Origin: an uncultured Macellibacteroides sp.
GTDB taxonomy: Bacteria > Bacteroidota > Bacteroidia > Bacteroidales > Tannerellaceae
Length of the DNA: 64,000 nucleotides
Reading direction: 5' to 3'
Assembly: GCF_963667135.1 (NCBI RefSeq)
Contig: NZ_OY762974.1
Span: 1,922,001-1,986,000, forward strand
Made by a program: the position numbers and the translations under genes
The notes under the pieces: model-generated
What the model was told of the DNA's origin: nothing
Database searches by the model: none
Seen by the model: the letters and a program-made list of their open reading frames with translations, nothing else
Shown here: positions 45,835 through 55,668 of the stretch, piece after piece
Layout: every line of letters begins with the position of its first letter
Numbering within the stretch: position 1 is the stretch's first letter

Positions 45835-47370
45835 ATGAGAAAATATCTACTTGCACTGTCTGGTATATGCCTGACCCTTTCTCTGGCTTTTGCCCAGAAA
45901 GAGAATCATCTGTACGAAACCTTGCCGGCAGATTCTCTTGCAACGGATGTTGGTATGATTCCGGAAAGTCTGGATGCAAATGTAGACAGTTTGCTTAATT
46001 CATGGCATGTTCAGTATTTTACTAAAAGCGATGATTTTTGTGAAGACGCTGAGTCTAATGTTTTTTTTCCAGACTCAGTTTATTTAGATCGCCTTCAGCG
46101 ATTGCCGCGAATGATTCCTATGGTTTATAATCCAATTGTACGTAATTGCATCGAGTTATATGCGGGTCGTAAAAGAGGATTGGTGAGGTATATGTTGGGA
46201 ATGGCCGATTTCTACTTTCCCTTGATAGAGCAAAAGCTTGATGCCTATGGATTGCCTTTGGAACTAAAGTATCTTGCAGTCGTTGAATCGGCATTAAACC
46301 CTGTTGCTTTGTCCCGTGTAGGAGCCTGTGGTCTTTGGCAGTTTATGCTTCCTACGGGTAAAAGTTATGGCCTGGAGATAAACAGTTTGTTGGATGAACG
46401 TCGTGATCCTGTAAAGGCAACGGATGCTGCATGCCGTTATTTTAAAGATATGTATGCCATCTACGGAGACTGGAATCTTGTGATTGCTTCTTATAATTGT
46501 GGCCCGGGTAACGTAAATAAAGCCATTCGCCGTTCGGGGGGTAAGCGTGATTTCTGGGAAATATTTCCTTATCTGCCTAAGGAAACACGCTCGTATGTGC
46601 CTTTGTTTATTGCCGCAAATTACATTATGAACTATTTCTGCGATCATAATCTTTGTCCGGTTCAAACCACACTTCCTCTTGCCACTGATACAGTGATGGT
46701 CAATAAAATGATTCACCTGCAACAGGTGTCTGATGTGCTTCACGTTGATCTTCAGCAGCTAAGAGCTCTTAATCCTCAATATAAACGAGATATTGTTCCT
46801 GGTAATTCAGCGCCTGCCGTATTGAAACTTTCTGCTTCCGATTCATATGCGTTCGTAGATATGGAAGACTCAATCAGTAAGTATCGTGCCGAAGAATTTC
46901 TTGCCAATCTTATCCCTGATGCGGTAAATGGAGAAACTGAAACTTCAGATACCCGCGAGAGGGTAACGCATGTGGTTAAAAGAGGGGAGAATCTTTATAC
47001 CATTTCAAATCGCTATGGTGTTTCTGCCAAAGATGTACGTAAATGGAATAAATTAAAATCATCGAAACTTGCAAAAGGGAAACGTCTCATTTTGTTTATA
47101 GACAATGGCGGTGTGAGATTGGCCGATAAGCCAGCTGATACCGGAAGCAAAACGAAACTGAACCCGGATAAAAGTGATCCTGTTGTAAAAGACAGTAAAA
47201 AGAAAGACGCTGGAAATAATTTCGTTTCTTATAAAGTTAAGTCAGGCGACTCACTCTATACAATCTCAAAAAAGTATCCGGGTGTAACTGCTCGTGTTAT
47301 TCAGCAAACAAACGGTCTGGCTAATTCGAATATACGACCTGGTCAGGTATTGAAAATCCCGGTAGTCTAA
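45835..47370 (+). CDS. mltD: Membrane-bound lytic murein transglycosylase D-like, with LysM domains
   Basis: A 511-residue exported enzyme (signal MRKYLLALSGICLTLSLAFA). The SLT domain covers about 110-280. Its catalytic Glu151 is in YLAVVESALNP, followed by GACGLWQFMLPTGKSYGL and NLVIASYNCGPGNV. Two clear LysM domains lie near the C-terminus (THVVKRGENLYTISNRYGV and VSYKVKSGDSLYTISKKYP), with a degenerate one before them. It cleaves the MurNAc-GlcNAc bond to give anhydro-muropeptides. It begins 5 bp after DUF5683 and is likely the last gene of the parAB transcript. Confidence 0.92.
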   Translation: MRKYLLALSGICLTLSLAFAQKENHLYETLPADSLATDVGMIPESLDANVDSLLNSWHVQYFTKSDDFCEDAESNVFFPDSVYLDRLQRLPRMIPMVYNPIVRNCIELYAGRKRGLVRYMLGMADFYFPLIEQKLDAYGLPLELKYLAVVESALNPVALSRVGACGLWQFMLPTGKSYGLEINSLLDERRDPVKATDAACRYFKDMYAIYGDWNLVIASYNCGPGNVNKAIRRSGGKRDFWEIFPYLPKETRSYVPLFIAANYIMNYFCDHNLCPVQTTLPLATDTVMVNKMIHLQQVSDVLHVDLQQLRALNPQYKRDIVPGNSAPAVLKLSASDSYAFVDMEDSISKYRAEEFLANLIPDAVNGETETSDTRERVTHVVKRGENLYTISNRYGVSAKDVRKWNKLKSSKLAKGKRLILFIDNGGVRLADKPADTGSKTKLNPDKSDPVVKDSKKKDAGNNFVSYKVKSGDSLYTISKKYPGVTARVIQQTNGLANSNIRPGQVLKIPVV

Positions 47371-47411
47371 ACTATTTTCAGCTTCATTTACGCCTTTTTG
47401 ACAAATATTTG

Positions 47412-47447
47412 TATATTTGTACCAATGGTATATTAATCAGGAGGTGG
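47412..47447 (+). promoter_or_regulatory. rel promoter element and unusually perfect Shine-Dalgarno
   Basis: TATATTTG (47412-47419) fits the -7 consensus. AGGAGGTGG (47439-47447) lies 8 nt before ATG 47453. Bacteroidetes genes seldom carry such strong ribosome binding sites. Both signals exclude the upstream in-frame start at 47417. Confidence 0.65.
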
Positions 47448-47452
47448 TGGGT

Positions 47453-49705
47453 ATGAACGATACAAACGAAATATTATCTGCAGATGAGCAGGTGATTCAG
47501 GAAGAATTTTCAAACTTGCTGAATGATTATTTAAATTCTAATCACAGGAGGAAAGTTGAGCGAATTACAAAGGCTTTTAACTTTGCCAATCAGGCACATA
47601 GTGGAGTAAAGAGACGTTCGGGAGAGCCTTATATTCTTCATCCTCTTGCTGTTGCCCGTGTAGTTTGCCGGGAAATGGGTTTAGGATCTACCTCTATTTG
47701 TGCAGCCCTACTCCATGATGTAGTCGAGGATACTGAATATACTGTGGACGATATCCGTGATATGTTCGGCGAAAAGATAGCTCAGATTGTGGACGGACTT
47801 ACCAAAATATCAGGAGGTATATTTGGAGAACAGGCTTCGGCTCAGGCAGAGAACTTCCGAAAGTTATTGCTCACTATGAGTGATGATATCCGGGTTATAC
47901 TTATAAAAATAGCCGATCGCCTTCACAATATGCGAACTTTAGGTTCCATGCTGCCAGCCAAACAATTTAAAATTGCTGGCGAAACGCTTTACCTTTATGC
48001 CCCTTTGGCGCATCGCCTTGGGTTATTCTCAATCAAAACAGAACTAGAAGACCTTAGCTTCAAATATGAACATCCCCAGGAATACGATTTTATAAAAGCC
48101 AAGCTTAAAGCAACGGAAGAATCCCGCAAGGCACTGTATGAGCACTTCGCGGTTCCGGTAAATAGTAAGCTAAGTACGATGGGGCTTACCTATGAAATGC
48201 GTGACCGGGTAAAATCGGTTTATTCCATATGGTGTAAGATGGAATCTAAAGGGGTAACCTTCGAAGATATTTACGACATATTTGCTGTCCGTATAATTTT
48301 TGATCCAATTCCAGGAATAGACGAGAAAAATCAATGCTGGGATATCTATTCTGCCATAACTGATGTTTACCGGATCCGTCCGGATCGAATCCGCGATTGG
48401 GTAAGTCGCCCCAAGGCCAATGGTTATCAAGCACTTCACCTTACCGTTATGGGTCCTGATGGTCAATGGGTGGAGATTCAGATTCGAAGCCGCCGAATGG
48501 ACGACATTGCTGAAAAAGGATTTGCCGCACACTGGAAATACAAAGAAAACAATGTGGAGGAAGATACCGAACTTGACAAGTGGCTGCAAACCATTACAGA
48601 AATATTGGAAAGTCCGGATCCAAACGCTTTAGATTTTCTGGATACTATCAAGCTGAACCTTTTTTCATCCGAAATATTTGTATTCACTCCTAAAGGTGAT
48701 ATAAAAACATTACCTCAGGGAGCTACCGCTTTGGATTTTGCCTACGCGTTACATAGCAATATAGGATTTCATTGTATCGGAGCCAAAGTAAACCACAGAT
48801 TAGTCCCTCTTAGTCATTCTCTTTCAAGCGGAGACCAGGTGGAGGTACTTACATCCCGTTCGCAGGAGCCGCATCCTGAGTGGCTCAATTTTGTAACAAC
48901 GGCCCGTGCCCGTGCAAAGATTGATGCGGTGCTGAAACGTTCGCGAAAAGACTTGTCAAAGGCAGGAGAAACCAAAGTAACCAATTTGTTGAAACGATCA
49001 GAAGTGGAACCCACCATGACTAATTTGGAAAAGTTGTCGGTTTACTTCGGCTTTGCAAAACGGGATGAATTCTTTTACGCCATTGAAAAGGGAGATGTTG
49101 TATTGCCCGATAATGTAAAGAAGCTTCTCAAGGAGAAAACTGATAATGTCCTTTTTAAATATGTAAAACAGGCGCTCGGGGTTGCTCCGAGATCAAATAA
49201 GCCTCAGGAACTTCCTATTCCGGATGATTCCAAAAAGCCTAAATACGATAAAACAAAGCCTTATGTATTACGAGAGGAAGCATTTGAAAGAAATTATGTG
49301 ATTGCTGATTGTTGTAAACCGATTCCCGGGGACGATGCTTTTGGGTTCATTAACGATGACGGGAATGTGGTAGTACATAAACGCTCATGTCCTATAGCTG
49401 TAAGGTTGAAAAGTAGTTTTGGCGAACGGATTTTGTCGACAGAGTGGAGTAGTCATAAAAGTGCCTCGTTCGAGGCAACGCTCGAAGTAAAAGGCATTGA
49501 CTCCCTTGGAGTGCTCAATGTGATTACGAAAACGATTTCAGAACAATTCTCCGTAAACATTCAGCGGTTGGTGATTGAAGCCAAAGATGGTGTTTTTGAA
49601 GGAAAAATCAAGATGAAAGTACACGATGTGGAGGATATTCAAAAAATGTGCGTTACCCTTTCTAAAATTAAAAATATAAAATCAGTAGGTCGGGTGGCCG
49701 ACTAA
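47453..49705 (+). CDS. rel: Bifunctional (p)ppGpp synthetase/hydrolase, RelA/SpoT family
   Basis: A 750-residue stringent-response enzyme. The HD hydrolase domain is complete (HPLAVARVVCREMG, ALLHDVVEDTEYT, IADRLHNMRTLG). The synthetase domain (DIYDIFAVRIIF, RPKANGYQALHLTVMG, EIQIRSRRMDDIAEKGFAAHW) follows, then TGS (VFTPKGDIKTLPQGATALDFAY), a zinc-finger-like CCKPIPGDD region and a C-terminal ACT domain. Both activities therefore look intact. The start at 47453 is set by a perfect Shine-Dalgarno sequence. A strong terminator follows. Confidence 0.95.
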   Translation: MNDTNEILSADEQVIQEEFSNLLNDYLNSNHRRKVERITKAFNFANQAHSGVKRRSGEPYILHPLAVARVVCREMGLGSTSICAALLHDVVEDTEYTVDDIRDMFGEKIAQIVDGLTKISGGIFGEQASAQAENFRKLLLTMSDDIRVILIKIADRLHNMRTLGSMLPAKQFKIAGETLYLYAPLAHRLGLFSIKTELEDLSFKYEHPQEYDFIKAKLKATEESRKALYEHFAVPVNSKLSTMGLTYEMRDRVKSVYSIWCKMESKGVTFEDIYDIFAVRIIFDPIPGIDEKNQCWDIYSAITDVYRIRPDRIRDWVSRPKANGYQALHLTVMGPDGQWVEIQIRSRRMDDIAEKGFAAHWKYKENNVEEDTELDKWLQTITEILESPDPNALDFLDTIKLNLFSSEIFVFTPKGDIKTLPQGATALDFAYALHSNIGFHCIGAKVNHRLVPLSHSLSSGDQVEVLTSRSQEPHPEWLNFVTTARARAKIDAVLKRSRKDLSKAGETKVTNLLKRSEVEPTMTNLEKLSVYFGFAKRDEFFYAIEKGDVVLPDNVKKLLKEKTDNVLFKYVKQALGVAPRSNKPQELPIPDDSKKPKYDKTKPYVLREEAFERNYVIADCCKPIPGDDAFGFINDDGNVVVHKRSCPIAVRLKSSFGERILSTEWSSHKSASFEATLEVKGIDSLGVLNVITKTISEQFSVNIQRLVIEAKDGVFEGKIKMKVHDVEDIQKMCVTLSKIKNIKSVGRVAD

Positions 49706-49721
49706 GCTTTAAACACAAGAC

Positions 49722-49760
49722 AGCCCCGTTATTTACTAGTAAAATAGCGGGGCTGTTTTG
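49722..49760 (+). terminator. Intrinsic terminator of rel
   Basis: A 13-bp stem with one G-T pair (49722-49734 with 49742-49754), small loop, followed by GTTTTGTGTTTT. Flanking ACACAA and TTGTGT can lengthen the stem. It separates rel from the convergent DUF3127 gene. Confidence 0.85.
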
Positions 49761-49790
49761 TGTTTTATGAAAAAATCAACGAATCCTTTC

Positions 49791-50171
49791 TTAAAAAGGC
49801 AAATCGTCAATAGGATTTACTGGTCCGAAATCAGGTGCTGTAGGAACAGCTCCGGTTGCAAAATTATCCGGGGTTAGGCCGGCAGCCGAAGTTCCTTGAT
49901 TTGATTCAACCCGGTCTACCTTCCATGCGTTGATATTGGTATACCATTTGCCGTTAAATTCACGGCTTTCAATATCAAAAGAAACTGTTAACTCTTCTCC
50001 TGACTGAATGGCAAATTGATCAACTTTTTCTCCCCATAAATTAAAACAAACCTTTTTAGGGTACTGATCATGAGTTTCCAATATGTAATCTTGCTTTTTC
50101 CACTCATTCCCACTCTTGCTGGTTCCTCCTTGCATGGGTAGAATCGCAATTATTTTACCTGTTATTTCCAT
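49791..50171 (-). CDS. DUF3127 protein (OB-fold-like)
   Basis: A 126-residue protein with the DUF3127 pattern: EITGKIIAILPMQGGTSKSGNEWKKQDYILET, VCFNLWGEKVDQF and ESREFNGKWYTNINAWKV. The C-terminal tail is unstructured and ends in an acidic-hydrophobic PIDDLPF, very like the tail of single-stranded DNA-binding proteins. The beta-rich core and this tail suggest a nucleic-acid-binding OB fold, but that is inference. It is the last gene of a leftward group with MerR and M23 genes. Confidence 0.86.
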   Translation of the reverse strand: MEITGKIIAILPMQGGTSKSGNEWKKQDYILETHDQYPKKVCFNLWGEKVDQFAIQSGEELTVSFDIESREFNGKWYTNINAWKVDRVESNQGTSAAGLTPDNFATGAVPTAPDFGPVNPIDDLPF

Positions 50172-50257
50172 GTTTCTTTCTTTTTATAAATAGGATGCGA
50201 ATGTACAATTTTTCGCTATTCTGTGCTAATTTATCGAACCCAAATTGCCTGATATTA

Positions 50258-50614
50258 TTACTCCCCGGGTTGCAATGCGTCGAATGCAGCCTTCAGATCC
50301 AGCAACTCTTCTTTAATTTGCTTCAGCCTGGTTACAATTTCTTCCTGTTGAATGACTGTTTCTTTGTTGTCTTTCAGCTTCTGCTTTGCACCGGCAAGAG
50401 TAAGACCTCTTTCTTTTACAAGGTGATAAACAAGGCGAACCGCATCGATATCTTCTTTTTTGTAAAAGCGGGTTCCCTTTTCCGTTTTTCGCGGGCTGAT
50501 AATATCGAATTCTTTTTCCCAAAAGCGAAGCGTAGACTCATTAACTCCGAATATCTGAGCCACTTCACTTATGGAAGAATAAATCTTAACATCCTTGTCT
50601 TTCTTGAGTCCCAT
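50258..50614 (-). CDS. MerR family transcriptional regulator
   Basis: A 118-residue regulator. The winged helix has YSSISEVAQIFGVNESTLRFWEKEFDIISPRKTEKGTRFYKKED, followed by VRLVYHLVKERGLTLAGAKQKL and a C-terminal coiled coil (about 88-112). No cysteine or obvious ligand site is visible, so the signal is unknown. It lies 16 bp after an M23 peptidase gene on the same strand, a pairing that recurs in Bacteroidales and may reflect envelope-related control. Confidence 0.9.
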   Translation of the reverse strand: MGLKKDKDVKIYSSISEVAQIFGVNESTLRFWEKEFDIISPRKTEKGTRFYKKEDIDAVRLVYHLVKERGLTLAGAKQKLKDNKETVIQQEEIVTRLKQIKEELLDLKAAFDALQPGE

Positions 50615-50630
50615 TGTGCTTGTTTTAAAT

Positions 50631-51614
50631 TTAATCCATTACCTGACCATGATTTTCTGCAATCTGAATCATCCGGTCGTACTCTTCTGGCGTCAGATCC
50701 ATGAAGTAGTATTTTGATGGATTGTCATATTTTCCACGCACCATAACCTCATAATGTAGGTGAGGTCCTGTCGATTTTCCTGTATTACCCACGGTGCCGA
50801 TAATTTCTCCCCTGGTTACCTTTTGTCCTACACGAGCTTTGAACTTATCCATGTGCCCATATAAGGTCTGGTATCCGAAGCCGTGCTTAATCACCAGACA
50901 ATTCCCATATCCCTGTTTCCATGAAGCAAAGGTTACAACCCCATTCCCTGTTGCATAGATTTCGGTGCCTTGTCTGGCAGAGAAGTCCATTCCCGAGTGA
51001 AAACGGGGGGTACGGTAAATTGGGTCAATTCGCATCCCGTAACCAGAAGCCGTTTGTCTGAGATCTTTATTTGAGATTGGCTGAATGGCCGGAATACATT
51101 TAAGTCTTTCCTCCTGATTCTTTCCTAAATTGATAAGCTCTTCCAGCGAATTAGACTGAATATATAGCTGTTTGCTGAGCATATCCATCTTTTGAGTTGT
51201 AGATACAACGAGCTCCGGATTCGAAAGAGTCAGCAGGTGTTCATATCTGTTACTTCCTCCAAAACCTGCTTTTCTCACAGATTCCGGAATAGATTCTGTC
51301 TGAAAAATAGCCCGGTATAAATTTTCGTCCCTTAGCTGAACATCGTTTAAAACATCCAGAGCTTCGTTTAATCGAAGAGAGAGAATTTCATACTGTGTTT
51401 GAAGTAATTTATTCTCTTTTTGCATTAGCGACTCTCTTGGAGACTCTACAGCGTAAATCATTATGAAAAAAGTTGCAATGCCAATGGCAATCCCAATACT
51501 AAGATGCCGTAATAAAATTACGAAACGATCCCTTGCCGAAGGATAAACCCGTTCGTAATTAAGTGTGTTAGGATTATATAAATAGTATGTTTTCCGGCTT
51601 TTGAATAGTTTCAT
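50631..51614 (-). CDS. M23 family peptidase, membrane-anchored
   Basis: A 327-residue protein with one membrane segment (about 35-52, HLSIGIAIGIATFFIMIYAV), a coiled-coil region (about 60-180) and a C-terminal LytM/M23 domain. Zinc ligands His206 and Asp210 are in FHSGMDFSARQGTEIYA, and the HxH motif is GPHLHYEVMV near 290. It would cut peptide cross-links of the cell wall or, like EnvC, regulate another hydrolase; the intact zinc site favours catalysis. It is divergent from alaS and precedes the MerR gene by 16 bp. Confidence 0.92.
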   Translation of the reverse strand: MKLFKSRKTYYLYNPNTLNYERVYPSARDRFVILLRHLSIGIAIGIATFFIMIYAVESPRESLMQKENKLLQTQYEILSLRLNEALDVLNDVQLRDENLYRAIFQTESIPESVRKAGFGGSNRYEHLLTLSNPELVVSTTQKMDMLSKQLYIQSNSLEELINLGKNQEERLKCIPAIQPISNKDLRQTASGYGMRIDPIYRTPRFHSGMDFSARQGTEIYATGNGVVTFASWKQGYGNCLVIKHGFGYQTLYGHMDKFKARVGQKVTRGEIIGTVGNTGKSTGPHLHYEVMVRGKYDNPSKYYFMDLTPEEYDRMIQIAENHGQVMD

Positions 51615-51659
51615 TGAATATTTATTGCGTGAACTAAGTGCAAAAATAAGAATTTATGG

Positions 51660-51667
51660 TACTTTTG
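51660..51667 (+). promoter_or_regulatory. Candidate -7 element of alaS
   Basis: TACTTTTG fits TAnnTTTG, 50 bp before the alaS start. The -33 position reads AGTG, a weak match. Confidence 0.45.
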
Positions 51668-51717
51668 CAAATTGTTTTTCAGAATATTAACGACAACTTG
51701 AATATAGATTATTGAAT

Positions 51718-54339
51718 ATGTTGACAGCTAAAGAAATCCGCGAATCATTTAAAACGTTCTTTGCAACAAAGCAACACCAGATTGTGCCTTCTGCCCCCAT
51801 GGTTATAAAGGGAGATCCCACATTGATGTTCACCAATGCAGGGATGAATCAGTTTAAAGATATTATATTGGGAAATGTACCCATAAAGTATCCCCGTGTC
51901 GCGGATTCTCAGAAATGTCTTCGTGTGAGCGGCAAGCACAATGACCTTGAAGAAGTAGGTCATGATACGTACCATCATACCATGTTCGAAATGTTGGGAA
52001 ACTGGTCATTTGGCGATTACTTCAAGAAAGAAGCCATTAACTGGGCCTGGGAATATTTGGTCGAAGTTTTAAAGCTAGATCCCAATCGTTTATATGCAAC
52101 TGTATTTGAAGGTAGCCCTGCAGAAGGACTGGAGCGCGATAACGAAGCTGCTGGTTATTGGGAGCAGTACTTACCGAAAGATCGTATCATTAATGGAAAC
52201 AAACATGATAATTTCTGGGAAATGGGCGATACAGGTCCTTGTGGTCCCTGTTCTGAAATACACGTAGACATTCGTCCGGACTCAGAACGGGCAAAAGTTG
52301 ACGGACTTACACTGGTTAACCAGAGTCACCCGCAGGTAATTGAAATATGGAACCTTGTTTTCATGCAGTTTAACCGCAAGGCAGACGGCTCACTGGATTC
52401 TTTACCAGCAAAGGTAATCGACACCGGTATGGGATTCGAACGTCTTTGTATGGCATTGCAGGGTAAAATATCAAACTACGACACAGACGTGTTCCAACCC
52501 ATCATTCAGCATATAGCTTCTATGGCGGGGGTAACGTATGGATCAAACAGCCAGCAAGACATAGCCATGCGTGTGATTGCCGATCATATTCGTACAATCG
52601 CTTTCTCAATAACCGACGGTCAGCTGCCATCCAATGCGAAGGCAGGTTATGTAATACGCCGTATTTTGCGCCGTGCCGTTCGTTACGGATATACCTTCCT
52701 TGGTCGTCGTGAAGCATTTATGTACAGCCTGTTACCTCCACTTATTGACGTGATGGGCGAGGCCTATCCCGAACTGGTTTCTCAGAAAAACCTGATCGAA
52801 AAGGTAATCAAAGAAGAAGAAGAATCTTTCCTGCGCACGCTGGAAACAGGGATTCGCCTGCTTGATAAGAAAATTGACGAAGCTAAAGCTTCAGGCAAAA
52901 CAATTATCAGTGGTGTGGATGCCTTTACATTATACGACACGTTCGGGTTTCCATTGGATTTGACAGAGCTTATTCTGCGCGAAAACCAGATGGAAGTCGA
53001 CAACGATGAATTTACTGCCGAGATGCAGAAACAGAAAGATCGTGCCCGCAATGCTGCTGCCATTGAAACAGGCGACTGGGTTGTAATTAAAGAAGGTGAT
53101 TGCAAGTTTGTTGGATATGATCAATTTGAATGTGAAGCGGAAATACTCCGTTACCGCAAAATCAAACAAAAAAATAAAGAGCTGTATCAGCTTGTACTTG
53201 ATGTTACTCCTTTCTATGCGGAAATGGGGGGACAGGTAGGCGATTCGGGATGGTTGACTTCCGACGATGAAAATCTGGAAATTATCGATACCAAGCGCGA
53301 AAACAACCTGCCGGTACACTTTACAACGAAATTGCCTAAAGACGTTACGGCTACTTTCAGTGCAAAAATAAACGAGAAAAAGAGAATTCAGAGCGAGTGT
53401 AATCACTCAGCCACTCACTTGTTGCATGAAGCCTTGCGCGAGGTTTTGGGCGAACATGTGGAACAAAAGGGATCCTATGTTTCACCAGAGTCTCTTCGCT
53501 TCGACTTCTCTCATTTCCAAAAAGTAACAGACGAAGAAATCAGAAAAGTAGAACAACTGGTTTCAGAAAAAATACGTTCAAACTTTTCACTCGAAGAACA
53601 TCGTTCCATGCCTATTCAACAGGCAAAAGAACTTGGAGCAATGGCTTTGTTCGGCGAGAAATACGGCGACGAAGTTCGCGTGGTTAAGTACGGAAGTTCA
53701 GTTGAGCTTTGTGGAGGAACTCATATCCCCGCAACCGGTATGATTGGCGCGTTTCGTATTGTAGGCGAAAGTTCCATTGCCGCAGGTGTACGTCGTATAG
53801 AAGCGGTAACTGCCGAAGGCGCAGAAACCTATCTTTACATGCAACAGGATCTGATTCGCGAACTACGAGGCATGATGAACAACATTCCTAATCTGGCTCA
53901 AGCTATTAAGAAAACGATTGAAGAAAGTGCCGAACTTAAAAAGCAGGTAGGCGAATACCTGAAGGAGAAGGCTGGCGAACTTAAAAAATATCTTATAGCC
54001 AACGCTCCCGAAAGACAAGGTGTTAAAGTAATCGTTTTCCGTGGAAATGGAAATGGCGAGATGATGAAGGATGTTGCTTTTCAGATTCGCGGCGAAGTAA
54101 AAGGAAAGTTCATCTTCGTTGCCGGAGTAGAAGAAGGAGATAAATGTCAGCTTCAACTCATGCTAAGCGACGACCTGGTTGCCGAAGGACTGGATGCAAG
54201 TAAACTCATCAAAGCCGGAACTCAGTTTATTAAAGGTGGCGGTGGAGGTCAACCTCATTATGCAACGGCCGGAGGTAAGGATGTAAACGGTTTGACTGCT
54301 GCGGTTGATGCCATTATTGAAGCCGCAGGATTAAAATAA
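51718..54339 (+). CDS. alaS: Alanyl-tRNA synthetase
   Basis: An 873-residue class II synthetase with all domains. The aminoacylation core begins [20 protein letters not shown] and has [12 protein letters not shown] and [11 protein letters not shown]. The editing domain has the zinc-binding [11 protein letters not shown], and the distal CGGTH motif is present ([13 protein letters not shown]). A C-terminal DHHA1-like domain ends in the glycine-rich [18 protein letters not shown]. Start 51718 is chosen over a TTG at 51712. aroB begins immediately after the stop. Confidence 0.96.
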   Translation: MLTAKEIRESFKTFFATKQHQIVPSAPMVIKGDPTLMFTNAGMNQFKDIILGNVPIKYPRVADSQKCLRVSGKHNDLEEVGHDTYHHTMFEMLGNWSFGDYFKKEAINWAWEYLVEVLKLDPNRLYATVFEGSPAEGLERDNEAAGYWEQYLPKDRIINGNKHDNFWEMGDTGPCGPCSEIHVDIRPDSERAKVDGLTLVNQSHPQVIEIWNLVFMQFNRKADGSLDSLPAKVIDTGMGFERLCMALQGKISNYDTDVFQPIIQHIASMAGVTYGSNSQQDIAMRVIADHIRTIAFSITDGQLPSNAKAGYVIRRILRRAVRYGYTFLGRREAFMYSLLPPLIDVMGEAYPELVSQKNLIEKVIKEEEESFLRTLETGIRLLDKKIDEAKASGKTIISGVDAFTLYDTFGFPLDLTELILRENQMEVDNDEFTAEMQKQKDRARNAAAIETGDWVVIKEGDCKFVGYDQFECEAEILRYRKIKQKNKELYQLVLDVTPFYAEMGGQVGDSGWLTSDDENLEIIDTKRENNLPVHFTTKLPKDVTATFSAKINEKKRIQSECNHSATHLLHEALREVLGEHVEQKGSYVSPESLRFDFSHFQKVTDEEIRKVEQLVSEKIRSNFSLEEHRSMPIQQAKELGAMALFGEKYGDEVRVVKYGSSVELCGGTHIPATGMIGAFRIVGESSIAAGVRRIEAVTAEGAETYLYMQQDLIRELRGMMNNIPNLAQAIKKTIEESAELKKQVGEYLKEKAGELKKYLIANAPERQGVKVIVFRGNGNGEMMKDVAFQIRGEVKGKFIFVAGVEEGDKCQLQLMLSDDLVAEGLDASKLIKAGTQFIKGGGGGQPHYATAGGKDVNGLTAAVDAIIEAAGLK

Positions 54340-55407
54340 ATGAATATGTCTGCACAGAAAGTAATTATATGTAAAGACCTGAAAGCAGAGTTAAGCGAAT
54401 TTCTTGAGTCTGTTAAGTACGACAAACTGTTCGTACTAACAGACACGAATACGCTTGAGCTTTGTTTCCCGTTGCTAAAGGGAGTTCCTCAATTGCAGGA
54501 TGCCCCGGTAATTACGGTAGATGCAGGCGATACCAACAAAAATATTGAACAAGTATCATCAATCTGGATGCGCCTTTGTAATGAAGGAGCTTCCAGAAAC
54601 TCGCTGCTTTTAAATGTAGGAGGAGGGATGATTACAGATATGGGTGGGTTTGTTGCAGCAACATTTAAAAGAGGAATCTATTCCGTCAATATTCCAACAA
54701 CGCTTATGGCTTCTGTCGATGCAGCCGTAGGAGGTAAAACCGGAATAAATTTCAATGGACTTAAGAACGAGATAGGATCTTTTTATCCTCCGTTGTGTGT
54801 GTTGATTGATTCTGCTTTTTTACGTACGCTTGATCGCGATAACCTGCTTTCCGGTTATGCCGAGATGATAAAACATGCGCTTATAAGTAATATGGAAGCT
54901 TATGCCGCAGTTTTGTCTTTTGATCTCGATAACGTGGATTATGCATTACTGAATAAGATGGTAGCTCAATCGGTTGCAGTCAAAGAGCGGATAGTGGAAG
55001 AAGATCCAAAAGAACAGGGAATTCGTAAAGCCCTTAATCTTGGGCACACTGTTGGACATGCATATGAAAGTCTTTCTTTCCGTAAAGGCAGACCTATTTT
55101 ACATGGACATGCAGTCGCTGCAGGCTTGATAAGTGAATTGTACCTGTCGTATAAAACCTGTGGCTTCCCTATGGAGAAGCTCTCGCAAGTAGTATATTAC
55201 CTTAAAACTTATTATCCGTCTTTTTCCTTCGAATGTAATGATTACGAAGCATTGTATGAATTGATGACTCACGACAAGAAAAACGAAGGAGGAATTATTA
55301 ATTTCACCCTGCTTTCTAACGTGGGAGAGGTTAAGATAAATCAATCGGTGACGAAAGAAAAAGTACTTGAGTCTTTCGATTTTTACCGCGAAAGTTTTGG
55401 CGTTTAA
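54340..55407 (+). CDS. aroB: 3-Dehydroquinate synthase
   Basis: A 355-residue NAD- and metal-dependent enzyme of the shikimate pathway, converting DAHP to 3-dehydroquinate. Typical blocks: LLNVGGGMITDMGGFVAATFKRG, PTTLMASVDAAVGGKTGINF, the metal region LNLGHTVGHAYES and the second histidine in ILHGHAVAAGL. It abuts alaS directly. ATG 54346 is an alternative start two codons in. Its 3' end overlaps the -33 region of the tRNA promoter. Confidence 0.94.
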   Translation: MNMSAQKVIICKDLKAELSEFLESVKYDKLFVLTDTNTLELCFPLLKGVPQLQDAPVITVDAGDTNKNIEQVSSIWMRLCNEGASRNSLLLNVGGGMITDMGGFVAATFKRGIYSVNIPTTLMASVDAAVGGKTGINFNGLKNEIGSFYPPLCVLIDSAFLRTLDRDNLLSGYAEMIKHALISNMEAYAAVLSFDLDNVDYALLNKMVAQSVAVKERIVEEDPKEQGIRKALNLGHTVGHAYESLSFRKGRPILHGHAVAAGLISELYLSYKTCGFPMEKLSQVVYYLKTYYPSFSFECNDYEALYELMTHDKKNEGGIINFTLLSNVGEVKINQSVTKEKVLESFDFYRESFGV

Positions 55408-55426
55408 CAAATAAACGCTACTTTTG
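55396..55426 (+). promoter_or_regulatory. Consensus promoter of the tRNA-Pro gene
   Basis: TTTG (55396-55399), exactly 19 nt, then TACTTTTG (55419-55426): a perfect Bacteroides-type promoter. Its -33 box lies inside the aroB coding end, and the predicted start is about 10 nt before the tRNA. Confidence 0.8.
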
Positions 55427-55443
55427 CACCCGTAAAGAATATT

Positions 55444-55518
55444 CGGGGTGTAGCTCAGCCCGGTTAGAGTACGCGTCTGGGGGGCGCGTGGTCGGACGTT
55501 CGAATCGTCTCACCCCGA
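55444..55518 (+). tRNA. tRNA-Pro, anticodon GGG
   Basis: A 75-nt cloverleaf: acceptor stem CGGGGTG with CACCCCG, D arm GCTC-GAGT, anticodon stem CGCGT-GCGCG with loop CTGGGGG (anticodon GGG at 55479-55481) and T arm with TTCGAAT. The discriminator is A at 55518 and CCA is not encoded. An integrase gene 150 bp downstream points to this tRNA as the insertion target. Confidence 0.93.
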
Positions 55519-55531
55519 CTAACTGATAATT

Positions 55532-55565
55532 AAGCACTTACATTAAATTGTAGGTGCTTTTTTTG
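55532..55565 (+). terminator. Intrinsic terminator after tRNA-Pro
   Basis: An 11-bp stem with one G-T pair (55532-55542 with 55549-55559), 6-nt loop, followed by TTTTTTG. It lies just inside the element and blocks tRNA read-through into the integrase gene. Confidence 0.88.
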
Positions 55566-55628
55566 ATTATTTATGTGTTAAATAACACGCTTATTAGTGC
55601 TTATCAATGCTTTTTATACTACATTTGA

Positions 55629-55668
55629 GTGCAAATTTAGTGCAAATAATGCAAATTCAGTGCAAATT
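55629..55668 (+). repeat. Four phased TGCAAAT repeats before the integrase gene
   Basis: TGCAAAT begins at 55630, 55641, 55650 and 55661, three of them as GTGCAAAT. The spacing of 9-11 bp is one helical turn. They end at the integrase start codon and could be integrase arm sites or an autoregulatory operator. Confidence 0.7.

Noticed and set aside
46294-46743. Open frame of 149 residues on the minus strand
   Set aside because: Antisense to the catalytic domain of the lytic transglycosylase, without domain features.
50195-50704. Open frame of 169 residues on the plus strand
   Set aside because: It is antisense to the MerR and M23 genes, which have clear domains; the frame shows no recognisable protein features.
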